64,000 nucleotides of DNA from Pseudothauera rhizosphaerae (lineage in GTDB: Bacteria > Pseudomonadota > Gammaproteobacteria > Burkholderiales > Rhodocyclaceae), in assembly GCF_004801305.1 (NCBI RefSeq), contig NZ_SSOD01000003.1, forward strand, positions 62,001-126,000, read 5' to 3'. The notes under the pieces were generated by a model. That model was not told where the DNA came from, did not search any database, and worked only from the letters and a program-made list of their open reading frames with translations. Below are positions 25,862 to 33,040 of this stretch, piece by piece. Every line of letters begins with the position of its first letter. Positions within the stretch are counted from its first letter, which is position 1. Position numbers and translations under genes: made by a program.

Positions 25862-26782
25862 ATGGACGCCATCTTCATCTTCGAGCAGCTTCTGAACGGC
25901 CTGGGCTACGGCCTCATGCTGTTCCTGCTCGCCGCGGGCCTCACGCTGGTGTTCGGCATCATGGACACCATGAACCTCGCCCACGGCTCCCTCTACATGG
26001 CCGGCGCCTACATCGCGGCCAAGGTGCATGAAGCCAGCGGCTCCTTCGTCGGCGCGGTGGCGGTGGCCATCGCGCTCACCGTGCTGGTGGCCGCGGTCGT
26101 CGAAGTGCTGGTGATCCGCCGCCTGTACGCCCGCGACCACCTGGCCCAGGTGCTGGCCACCTTCGGCCTCATCCTCATCGCCGACGACGCGGTCAGAGCC
26201 ATCTGGGGGCCGTCGCCCATCCTGGCGCCCACGCCCGCCGCGCTGGCCGGCCCGGTGCAGCTCCTCCCCGAGCTGCCCTATCCCGCCTACCGGCTGGTGC
26301 TGCTGGGCGCCGGTCTGGCGGTGGCTGTGGGGCTCTACGTGCTGGTCAACCACACCCGCACCGGCATGCTGGTGCGCGCCGGGGCTTCCAACCGGGTCAT
26401 GGCCGAGTACATGGGCGTGCGGGTGGGGCGGGTGTTTTCCTTCGTGTTCGCCCTCGGCGCCGCGCTGGCCGCGCTGGCGGGCGCCTTGATGGGGCCTATC
26501 GGCGCGGTGCAGATCGGCATGGGCGAAGCCATCCTGATCCCGGCGCTGGTGGTCATCGTCATCGGCGGCATCGGCTCGGTGCGCGGCGCCTTTGTCGCCG
26601 CGCTGCTGGTGGGGCTGGTGGACACCGCCGGCCGCGCCTTCCTGCCGCCCGCGCTGCGCGCCGTGCTGCCGCCGTCCCTGGCAGCCGACCTGGGGCCGGC
26701 GCTGGCCGGGATCGCCATGTACGTGCTGATGGCGGCGGTGCTCGCGTTCAAACCGGCGGGACTCTTCCCGGCGCGGGCCTGA
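25862..26782 (+). CDS. LivH-type ABC transporter permease
   Basis: The 306-residue membrane protein has about eight helices and the LivH family pattern: LLAAGLTLVFGIMDTMNLAHGSLYMAG near the N-terminus (shown here in part) and a late loop LIPALVVIVIGGIGSVRGAFV. It is the second gene of the transporter unit, nine bases before the LivM-type gene. The substrate is defined by the binding protein and is not known. Confidence 0.9.
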   Translation: MDAIFIFEQLLNGLGYGLMLFLLAAGLTLVFGIMDTMNLAHGSLYMAGAYIAAKVHEASGSFVGAVAVAIALTVLVAAVVEVLVIRRLYARDHLAQVLATFGLILIADDAVRAIWGPSPILAPTPAALAGPVQLLPELPYPAYRLVLLGAGLAVAVGLYVLVNHTRTGMLVRAGASNRVMAEYMGVRVGRVFSFVFALGAALAALAGALMGPIGAVQIGMGEAILIPALVVIVIGGIGSVRGAFVAALLVGLVDTAGRAFLPPALRAVLPPSLAADLGPALAGIAMYVLMAAVLAFKPAGLFPARA

Positions 26783-26791
26783 GGACGGGGC

Positions 26792-27778
26792 ATGACGCAA
26801 AGCGAGCGCATCGCCCCGTCCGCCACTGTCCCCGCACGTCGGTTCGACGCGGCCGGCATCCTGCCGTGGGCGGTATTCGCCCTGCTGGCGGCGGTGCCGC
26901 TGATCGCGCCTCACTTCGGCCTGGAGTACTACGTCGGCTTCGTGCGCCACATGCTCATCGTGGCCATCGCCGCCACCAGCCTCAACGTCATCCTGGGCTA
27001 TGGCGGCATGGTGGCCCTGGGGCACGCCGGTTTCGTCGGCGTGGGCGCCTATGCCGCGGTGGCGCTGGTGGAGGCAGGCGTCGGCTCCGCGTGGCTGGCC
27101 TGGGGTGGGGCGCTGGCCGCGGGGGCAGTGTTCGCCGCGCTGACCGGTGCAGTGTCCCTGCGCACGCGGGGCGTGTATTTCCTGATGATCACGCTCGCCT
27201 TCGCGCAGATGCTCTACTACCTGGCCGTGTCCCTGCGCACTTACGGCGGCGACGACGGCTACGGGCTTTACACGCCCCTCTCCCTGGGCTGGCTGGACGG
27301 CGTGCACGGGGACGTCTTCTACTGGGTGGTACTGGCCCTTGCCGCGCTGGTGTTCGCGCTCGCCAGCCGGCTGGCGGTGTCCCGCTTCGGCCACGCGCTG
27401 ATGGGCATCCGCGACAACGAAACGCGCATGGCCGCGCTGGGCTATCCGGTCTATCGCATCAAGCTCGCTGCCTTCACCGGCGCGGGCGCGCTGGCGGGGC
27501 TGGCCGGCGGGCTCCTCGCCAGCCACAACGCCTTCGTCAGCCCGTCCCTGATGCACTGGACGGAATCGGCCACGCTGCTGGTGATGGTCGTGCTCGGCGG
27601 CCGGGGCCGGCGCTGGGGTGCGCCCCTGGGCGTGGCGATCTGGTACACGCTGGCGGAAGTGCTCAAGATCAACACCGAATACTGGCATTGGCCCCTGGGC
27701 CTGATGCTGCTCCTCGTCGTGTTCCTCGCGCCGCGGGGCGTGGCGGCTCTGTTCGAACGCCGCCGGGGGGAAGGGTGA
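26792..27778 (+). CDS. LivM-type ABC transporter permease
   Basis: The 328-residue membrane protein has the LivM pattern: LNVILGYGGMVALGHAGFVG, TRGVYFLMITLAFAQMLYYL, and MHWTESATLLVMVVLGGRGR. About nine to ten helices are visible. Its stop overlaps the ATG of the next gene by one base. Third gene of the unit. Confidence 0.91.
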   Translation: MTQSERIAPSATVPARRFDAAGILPWAVFALLAAVPLIAPHFGLEYYVGFVRHMLIVAIAATSLNVILGYGGMVALGHAGFVGVGAYAAVALVEAGVGSAWLAWGGALAAGAVFAALTGAVSLRTRGVYFLMITLAFAQMLYYLAVSLRTYGGDDGYGLYTPLSLGWLDGVHGDVFYWVVLALAALVFALASRLAVSRFGHALMGIRDNETRMAALGYPVYRIKLAAFTGAGALAGLAGGLLASHNAFVSPSLMHWTESATLLVMVVLGGRGRRWGAPLGVAIWYTLAEVLKINTEYWHWPLGLMLLLVVFLAPRGVAALFERRRGEG

Positions 27779-28536
27779 TGAGCGCCGCGAGCCTCTTCCA
27801 GGCCCGCGGGCTGGTCAAGCGCTTCGGCGGCCTGCTTGCCACGGACCACGTGGACCTTGCCGTGGAGAAGGGGGAGATCCATGCCCTCATCGGCCCCAAC
27901 GGCGCCGGCAAGTCCACGCTGGTCAACCTGATCTCCGGCCTGCTGCCGCTGGACGGCGGCAGCCTCTCCCTGGACGGCGTGGAACTCACCGGCCTCGCCC
28001 CCCACCAGCGCGTGCGCGCCGGGCTGTCCCGCTGCTTCCAGGTCACCAGCGTGTTCGGCCACGACACCGTGCTGGACAACCTGCTGCTTGCCGCCCAAGC
28101 TCATGCCGGCTCCAGCTTCCGCTTCCTGTCCCGGCGCTCGGCCGAGAAGGAACTGATGGACACCGCGCTGGCCCTGGCCGAAACCGTGGATCTCGCCGGC
28201 GCCCTGCACCGCATCGCCGGCACCTTGCCCCACGGTGCGCAACGCAAGCTCGACGTGGCCCTGGCGCTGGCCGCCCGGCCGCGCCTGCTGCTGCTGGACG
28301 AGCCCATGGCCGGCATGGGGCCGGAGGATTCCCTGCAGATGGTGGCGCTGATCGAAAAGCTGCGGGCGCAGACCGCCATCCTGCTCATCGAGCACGACAT
28401 GGACGCCGTGTTCCAGCTTGCCGACCGCGTCTCCGTGCTGGACTACGGCCGCGTGCTGGCCTCGGGCGACGTGGATTACATCAAGGGCCACCCGGAAGTG
28501 CAGGCGGTGTACCTGGGGACGGACACGGAAACATGA
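27778..28536 (+). CDS. LivG-type ABC transporter ATP-binding protein
   Basis: The 252-residue ATPase has Walker A GPNGAGKSTL, Walker B LLLLDEPMAGMGPED and H-loop LLIEHDMDAVFQL. The signature reads LPHGAQRKLDVALAL, the usual LivG-type departure from LSGGQ. It overlaps the upstream permease by one base and the downstream ATPase by four, so the unit is tightly coupled. Confidence 0.93.
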   Translation: MSAASLFQARGLVKRFGGLLATDHVDLAVEKGEIHALIGPNGAGKSTLVNLISGLLPLDGGSLSLDGVELTGLAPHQRVRAGLSRCFQVTSVFGHDTVLDNLLLAAQAHAGSSFRFLSRRSAEKELMDTALALAETVDLAGALHRIAGTLPHGAQRKLDVALALAARPRLLLLDEPMAGMGPEDSLQMVALIEKLRAQTAILLIEHDMDAVFQLADRVSVLDYGRVLASGDVDYIKGHPEVQAVYLGTDTET

Positions 28537-29249
28537 AGCACGAACCCCTCCTGACCTGCCGCGGCCTGGAAGCCGGCTACGGCGCCAGCCAGGTGCTGTT
28601 CGGGCTGGACTTCGACGTCGGCGCCGGCGAGGTGGTGGCACTCCTGGGCCGCAACGGCATGGGCAAGAGCACCACCATCAAGACCCTGGTGGGCGGCCTG
28701 CGGGCGAAGAAGGGCGAAATCCACTTCGGCGGCACGCCCATCCACGGCGCGCGGGCGGACGCCATCGCGCGCCTGGGGGTGGCCATCGTGCCCGAAGGGC
28801 GGCAGTGCTTCCCCAACCTCACCGTGCGCGAGCACCTAGTCGCCTTCGCCGACACCCGCAACGGCCGGCGCGACGGCTGGACGCTGGACCGCCTCTACGC
28901 CCTGTTCCCGCGCCTGAAGGAGCGCGCCGGGCATACGGGCAACCAGCTCTCCGGCGGCGAGCAGCAGATGCTGGCCATCGCCCGGGCGCTCTCCACCAAT
29001 CCGCGCCTGCTGGTCCTGGACGAAGCCACCGAGGGCCTGGCCCCGGTGATCCGCGACGAAATCTGGCACTGCCTGGCCCGCCTCAAGGCCGACGGCCAGA
29101 CCACGCTGGTGGTGGACAAGTACGTGGAAAAACTCGTCCAACTGGCCGACCGCCACCTCATCCTGGAACGGGGGCGTATTGCCTGGAGCGGGACTTCTGT
29201 GGAACTGGATGCGGATCGGGAGCTTTGGTCGCGGTACTTGGGGGTGTGA
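28533..29249 (+). CDS. LivF-type ABC transporter ATP-binding protein
   Basis: The 238-residue ATPase has Walker A LLGRNGMGKSTTIKTL, signature LSGGEQQMLAIARAL and Walker B LLVLDEATEGLAPV. The switch region reads TTLVVDKYVEKLVQLADRH, where most LivF proteins have LLVEQN; this form occurs in a subset of transporters for aromatic or unusual substrates (recalled, moderate certainty). Last gene of the unit. A hairpin follows at 29261-29285. Confidence 0.92.
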   Translation: MKHEPLLTCRGLEAGYGASQVLFGLDFDVGAGEVVALLGRNGMGKSTTIKTLVGGLRAKKGEIHFGGTPIHGARADAIARLGVAIVPEGRQCFPNLTVREHLVAFADTRNGRRDGWTLDRLYALFPRLKERAGHTGNQLSGGEQQMLAIARALSTNPRLLVLDEATEGLAPVIRDEIWHCLARLKADGQTTLVVDKYVEKLVQLADRHLILERGRIAWSGTSVELDADRELWSRYLGV

Positions 29250-29411
29250 AAGCCTGGCAGGTTGGGCTGACGAAGGAAGCCCAACATGGGGGGCGGATCG
29301 GGTGGTCTGCGTTGAGCTTCGCTGCGCCCCGCCCAACCTACGCGGGCCGAACTGTTTGTTCAGGGTGGCCCAACAAACCGTAGGAACCACCCGGTCGGCT
29401 GGAGTGGGATG
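29250..29411. other. Intergenic region with hairpin and left flank of the integron remnant
   Basis: Holds a hairpin GTTGGGCT/AGCCCAAC (29261-29285) that may end the transporter operon, and the left copy of a 33-base direct repeat (29310-29342). After that the sequence becomes lower in GC. A weak GGGTGG/CCACCC pairing near 29360-29395 may be what is left of the last attC site. Confidence 0.5.
29310..29342 (+). repeat. Left 33-base direct repeat flanking the integron remnant
   Basis: It matches 33008-33040 at 29 of 33 positions by eye (shared GAGCTTCGCTGCGC-type core and CCTACG end) in the same orientation. The two copies enclose the cassette array and the truncated integrase gene. Confidence 0.7.
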
Positions 29412-29690
29412 TTATGAATTTGCGTCCTCATTTGTGAGTGTAGTTTTCGCGCGCCCAGTGCGAGACCAAACAAGCCACCCTACAAGCACCGCACCAGCCA
29501 ATGTGAAAGGCGGCACAACCATGAATAAGAGAATGCCAAAGCCTAAGTCGTCGCCCAACTCGGCCCGAGAGTTCATGCCAGTCGAGAACATCTCGTAGTA
29601 GGCAGCAAGCTCTGCCGCAAGCCATGCAAATGCGGGTGCGCTGACAAGAGCAGCAGTTGATGCCAGAAGTGCGCGCAGGCCTTTATGCAT
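29412..29690 (-). CDS. Cassette gene 4: small membrane protein
   Basis: 92 residues with two or three hydrophobic segments (GLRALLASTAALVSAPAFAWL, given in part, and FGILLFMVVPPFTLAGAVLV) and a charged C-terminus. The ATG used here lies inside the attC core GTTATGC; a GTG at 29705 is an in-frame alternative inside the attC arm. No homolog is recognised. It is the fourth and last cassette gene counted from the attI end, in lower-GC DNA. Confidence 0.6.
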   Translation of the reverse strand: MHKGLRALLASTAALVSAPAFAWLAAELAAYYEMFSTGMNSRAELGDDLGFGILLFMVVPPFTLAGAVLVGWLVWSRTGRAKTTLTNEDANS

Positions 29691-29768
29691 AACGAGCCGC
29701 TTCACAGGCGCTAAGCCAGCGGGCCAGAGCCCGCTGGCTTAGCGTCCGGGTACAAGCGGAGGTTAGCA
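29687..29768 (-). other. attC site between cassettes 3 and 4, split by a MITE
   Basis: An imperfect palindrome bounded by GCATAAC (29687-29693) and GGTTAG (29761-29766). Outer arms AGCCGCTTC/AAGCGGAG pair. The inner arms GCTAAGCCAGCGGG (29710-29723) and CCCGCTGGCTTAGC (29730-29743) are perfect complements. The core at its cassette-3 end is interrupted by the element at 29767-29917. Confidence 0.72.
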
Positions 29769-29917
29769 GGGTGATGCAAAAGTGCTCTCTACGCGAGTGA
29801 CGAAAAATCTGACCTCTCAAAAAAGGACCTATAAGCCGTTTTCGCTACCGAGGGAAGGGTCGGACTATCCCCGAAGATCGTCATATTCACGCTTTCGACG
29901 AGTTTTGCATCACCCTG
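29767..29917. mobile_element. 151-bp MITE inserted in an attC core site
   Basis: Perfect 15-base terminal inverted repeats CAGGGTGATGCAAAA / TTTTGCATCACCCTG are flanked by a four-base duplication TTAG (29763-29766 and 29918-29921). No open frame of any length lies inside. The YTAR-type target is the kind used by IS5-family transposases, so it is probably a non-autonomous derivative of such an element (inferred). The duplication falls on the attC core and on the stop codon of cassette gene 3, which is preserved. Confidence 0.78.
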
Positions 29918-30889
29918 TTAGGACTGTGATAGATAAGCAAGCCCGTCTGCAACAGCCGTAAATGCAAGAATGATCGTGAATAGTACAGCACTCGCGATGA
30001 CGATCGCCAGCGCCAAGCTGTTGATTGGGTCTTCAGTCGTCTTGAGAAACCTTCTTGCGGAGACTCCGATTCGATCCAGTCGCACTGCCGCAAACAGAAT
30101 GAGATAGCCCAGCACGTAGAGCCACAACCAAACAGAGGTGAGCAGGCTGGAAAGGAATAGCACCGACTCTGGAAACGCGTAGACGATTTCAGTAAGTAGG
30201 CCGCCTTTGATGTCAAAGTTGCCGTCACCTCGTGCAACCAGCATGTCCGCCGATAGTGGTCGGAGAAATTCGATGCCGATTGGCAACCCAGCGGGGTTGA
30301 ACCACACTCGAAGCGAGTCCAACAGTCCGAGTGCTCCGTTTGCTGGATGAACGACTAGCTTCGCGGAGGTGAACAGAAAGTAGAAAACCAGCACGGAAGC
30401 CACGAGATCTACGGCGACCGCGGACATCAGCCATAGCCTTCCTTTGGCCATCACTGCTCGTGCGATTGCACGAGTCACGCAAACGGATACATAGTCGGCT
30501 ACAAGTGAAGCTGCGAGCAATACACCGGCGCTCTGCAATATTAGCTTTCTCGATATGTTGCCGCCAAGCCAACTGCTGTAGTTGGGATAGACAGCAATGC
30601 AGGCTGCGAGCACGCCAGCTATCCAGAAGATGCTCAGCGCAATTGACCGTAATAGCGCCTTCCATGAAAACAGCTTCGGTCCAAAGTATCGATCTGACGC
30701 GCGAAGGAAATATACAAACGCACCACGCATGGCCGGGAGCAATTTGCGCTCAAGCAGGAGTTCACGTAACCGTTGCCTCGCCAGTTCGGACGAGCCCTTC
30801 TCGGCGAGATGGGCCATGTAGTAACAAAAGGCAGCGATTCCGGCCAAAGCGGGAAGGAGAGCCTTCGCGAGACTAAGAGTGTTGGTCAT
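29918..30889 (-). CDS. Cassette gene 3: multi-helix membrane protein of unknown function
   Basis: The 323-residue protein has about six hydrophobic helices (for example ALLPALAGIAAFCYYMAHL, LALAIVIASAVLFTIILAF) and a basic loop after the first (RQRLRELLLERKLL). No signal peptide or known domain is evident. ATG start; the TAA stop lies in the attC core and in the target duplication of the neighbouring MITE. Codon use and GC are unlike the flanking operons, as is usual for cassette genes. Confidence 0.75.
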   Translation of the reverse strand: MTNTLSLAKALLPALAGIAAFCYYMAHLAEKGSSELARQRLRELLLERKLLPAMRGAFVYFLRASDRYFGPKLFSWKALLRSIALSIFWIAGVLAACIAVYPNYSSWLGGNISRKLILQSAGVLLAASLVADYVSVCVTRAIARAVMAKGRLWLMSAVAVDLVASVLVFYFLFTSAKLVVHPANGALGLLDSLRVWFNPAGLPIGIEFLRPLSADMLVARGDGNFDIKGGLLTEIVYAFPESVLFLSSLLTSVWLWLYVLGYLILFAAVRLDRIGVSARRFLKTTEDPINSLALAIVIASAVLFTIILAFTAVADGLAYLSQS

Positions 30890-30905
30890 GCTCGTGTGCG
30901 TAGGG

Positions 30906-30974
30906 GCTTAACGTTGGAGGTGACCGGCCTCGCGCGCTTCTTGCGCGAGGTCCGTGTCGACCGAGAGGTTAGCC
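30906..30974 (-). other. attC site between cassettes 2 and 3
   Basis: Bounded by GCTTAAC (30906-30912) and GTTAGCC (30968-30974), the core-site pair of integron recombination sites. Between them lie arms GACCGGCCTCGCGCG and CGCGCGAGGTCCGTGTC around a TTCT loop. About 69 bases long. The stop codon of cassette gene 2 (TAA) falls in the core, typical of compact cassettes. Confidence 0.82.
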
Positions 30975-32228
30975 ATCGGATAGGGCTGCGCGAGTGGTGT
31001 CATGAGCCTTGGGTTCACCAATGTCGTCTAGAACACGAGCCACAATGGCAGCGGTGAAAAGGTCGGCGCAGTAAATTGTGGTACTCGCAGCATCTTCGTT
31101 GAAAACGCTCTCGTCGCCGTGCTCAAGTGTGTTGGTGTAACGCGCCGTCATGCTGAAATCATGGTGCGTGATGTCAGACAGAAAGGAATATAGATCCTTG
31201 TGATGCTCAAGCCCTAGCGGGAATAACCGAGCTTTCTCGGCAACAACGCTTACCAATCGGAAGCCGAACATCTTGGCGTCCTTCAGTCGTTTTGCATCGT
31301 AGGCGGATAGCCCAGCCTTTACCTGTTCGTGATAGGTCTCGTCGCAATACTTCTCCCATTCCTTCTCGGACATTACGGCAGAAATTTGCAGGTACCGATA
31401 CATCTGTGTAGGAGCAATCCAATCTACGTAGAAGGTTAGGGCAAGCTCATACAAAGTCCTGACGAGGGAGGCTGCATTCAGATGTAGGCCGTGCCCGGAG
31501 AGAAGCTTTATAGCCTCCAGTGTTTCCTGAGCACGCAAGAGTACTGAGTACAGCGTATGGTGATAATGGAGTGTGGTTACTCCGCCGCGGTGAAAGTTCT
31601 TAACCTTTTCCTTTGTTGTTTGAACCGTCTCGATAAGTCGTGCAAGCGCACTGGCATGATCGGGCCGATTGGTCCCAAGAATAGATGGCACCATCTTATG
31701 GGTGACGCTGACAATGCCATCCATGTGAGATGTAAGCGGGTTGTATGTGCATTTGTATTGCCTGATTCCTATACCCGATTCATCGAGTGATTCCGGCTTA
31801 CCTATGAGTATTACGGGCGGTGTACGAATGCCTAACGACTCATACGCCCGATACGACGCCACATCGTCCGGGCAAACAAAGTCAAACGGATCAGCTTTGT
31901 TCGGATTGGGATAGACGTGTAATGCAGAGCGATCTCCCAGCCGAATCAGGTCTTCCATGAATCGAACATCGTCATCGGTGACGTTGTCGCAGATGTATTC
32001 GAACCCCGGATTGCTTGGGCGCCAAAATCCAGGTCTGATTCGACTCAGGGGCATGCGGGTGGCGTAGATCGTCACCTTACCTTTCAGATAGCCAAGATAC
32101 TTGTTGAGAAATATCTCGTCTGTGACGGCGCCCTCCTTCGTAACGATCTGATCCAGCGGAATCTTTTTTGTCGGCAACCCACGGATGAGCGCGAGAGGGT
32201 TTGCACTGAGAGGAAGTGGGAGAGTCAC
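30969..32228 (-). CDS. Cassette gene 2: large protein with DUF5677-like C-terminal region
   Basis: 419 residues from a GTG start ten bases after the upstream attC core. The N-terminal 160 residues are soluble with a ParB-like flavour (PLDQIVTKEG, ALHVYPNPNKADPFDFVCP, ASYRAYESLGIRTPPVILIG). The C-terminal half is helical and resembles DUF5677 (LRAQETLEAIKLLSGHGLHL, AASLVRTLYELALTFYVDWI, ending with HHDFSMTARYTN). Both assignments are from pattern memory and weak. No membrane segment or signal peptide. It is far larger than most cassette proteins. Function unknown; a role in defence is possible but not shown. Confidence 0.75.
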   Translation of the reverse strand: MTLPLPLSANPLALIRGLPTKKIPLDQIVTKEGAVTDEIFLNKYLGYLKGKVTIYATRMPLSRIRPGFWRPSNPGFEYICDNVTDDDVRFMEDLIRLGDRSALHVYPNPNKADPFDFVCPDDVASYRAYESLGIRTPPVILIGKPESLDESGIGIRQYKCTYNPLTSHMDGIVSVTHKMVPSILGTNRPDHASALARLIETVQTTKEKVKNFHRGGVTTLHYHHTLYSVLLRAQETLEAIKLLSGHGLHLNAASLVRTLYELALTFYVDWIAPTQMYRYLQISAVMSEKEWEKYCDETYHEQVKAGLSAYDAKRLKDAKMFGFRLVSVVAEKARLFPLGLEHHKDLYSFLSDITHHDFSMTARYTNTLEHGDESVFNEDAASTTIYCADLFTAAIVARVLDDIGEPKAHDTTRAALSDG

Positions 32229-32237
32229 GATGACGAT

Positions 32238-32303
32238 GTCTAACGTGGAGCTAACCCGACTGCGCGGCTTTTCGCGCAGGTCGGGTTGAGCGCAGGGTTA
32301 GAC
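32238..32303 (-). other. attC site between cassettes 1 and 2
   Basis: Bounded by GTCTAAC (32238-32244) and GTTAGAC (32297-32303), both exact matches to the RYYYAAC / GTTRRRY cores. The arms CTAACCCGACTGCGCG and CGCGCAGGTCGGGTTGAG pair around GCTTTT with the usual extrahelical bases. 66 bases. The stop codon of cassette gene 1 falls in the core. Confidence 0.88.
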
Positions 32304-32669
32304 ATCTTTCACACGAGAGGATTTGGCTAAATATCCTCCCAGGATCGCTGCTGGGACGACGGTTAGAAAACAGATGATATTGAACCAAAGTGGATTGTCT
32401 TGTGCAGGAAGTAAGCCAATTAAAATGCCTAGCCCCCCCACCACGCCAGCGTTAACGTATAAGCGTTTCTTTGCTATTCGTGCAGCGACATAACCACCTA
32501 GAATTGTTGTAAGAGTACCCAATACGATGCTGCCAATGAAAAACTTGGTATTGGGTGGCACACCTAGTGGTTGCCCCAGAGCAAACGATAGTCCGAATGC
32601 GGCAATAACGTCCGCAAATAGTACGACGATTGCTGCAATAAGAACTGCCTTGATGCTGATTCCACTCAA
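32298..32669 (-). CDS. Cassette gene 1: four-helix membrane protein
   Basis: 123 residues starting at a TTG with a strong Shine-Dalgarno (GGAGGTGGTCAC-TTG). Four hydrophobic helices are visible (VLIAAIVVLFADVIAAFGLS, FIGSIVLGTLTTILGGYVAA, VGGLGILIGLLPA, NIICFLTVVPAAILGGYLA). The repeated GGYVAARIAK/GGYLAKSSR pattern suggests a duplicated hairpin. Unknown function. It is the first cassette next to the attI-like region. Confidence 0.78.
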   Translation of the reverse strand: MSGISIKAVLIAAIVVLFADVIAAFGLSFALGQPLGVPPNTKFFIGSIVLGTLTTILGGYVAARIAKKRLYVNAGVVGGLGILIGLLPAQDNPLWFNIICFLTVVPAAILGGYLAKSSRVKDV

Positions 32670-32684
32670 GTGACCACCTCCAAT

Positions 32685-32804
32685 GTCTAATGTGTTGTAG
32701 ACATCAAAAATGATGGATAACCCGGGCGATGCTGGATAACCCGGTACACATCATTACTCGCTTTTGTCATTGTGTTCAATCCCTTACACGCCAATTCTGT
32801 ATGC
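32685..32804. promoter_or_regulatory. attI-like region between the integrase remnant and cassette 1
   Basis: It begins with a core-like GTCTAAT (32685-32691; one mismatch to RYYYAAC) at the cassette junction. Two 16-base direct repeats follow, ATGATGGATAACCCGG (32710-32725) and ATGCTGGATAACCCGG (32729-32744), placed like the DR1/DR2 integrase-binding repeats of known attI sites. The divergent integrase and cassette promoters should lie here; none is clear-cut. Confidence 0.65.
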
Positions 32805-33011
32805 ATGAACAGCATGGGCGGCTACCCCAAACCCGGCAAGTCTCAAGACCCCGCGGCTGCCAAGCCGCCAAGGCTGCTCGAACAGGTTCGGGCGTGCATC
32901 CGTTACAAGCGTTACAGCATACGAACCGAGAAGGTCTATGTCTATTGGGTTCTGGCGCTCATAAGGCATCAGGGCATGCGCTATCCACGGGAGATGGGGG
33001 AGGGTGACGTT
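32805..33011 (+). pseudogene. intI: Integron integrase IntI, truncated after about 69 residues
   Basis: The N-terminal SAM-like DNA-binding domain of an integron tyrosine recombinase is clear: LLEQVRACIRYKRYSIRTEK, then VYVYWVLALIRHQGMRYPRE and MGEGDV, aligning with the start of IntI1 (LDQLRERIRYLHYSLRTEQ...). The match stops at about 33008, where a 33-base repeat begins; the catalytic domain (R-HxxR-Y) is absent. The open frame goes on only as antisense of pxpA. Orientation, divergent from the cassettes across an attI-like region, is exactly that of an integron. It cannot be active. Confidence 0.88.
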
Positions 33012-33040
33012 GGGCTTCGCTGCGCGCAGCCCAGCCTACG
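33008..33040 (+). repeat. Right 33-base direct repeat flanking the integron remnant
   Basis: Direct copy of 29310-29342 with four mismatches. It begins exactly where integrase similarity ends and covers the pxpA stop codon (33036-33038). The sequence type (GTTGGGCTTCGCTGCGC...CAGCCYARCCTACG) is a dispersed short repeat seen in many proteobacterial genomes. Confidence 0.7.

Noticed and set aside
29355-29411. A complete attC for the fourth cassette
   Set aside because: GGGTGG/CCACCC can pair, but there is no matching pair of core sites, so the last attC is at best a fragment.
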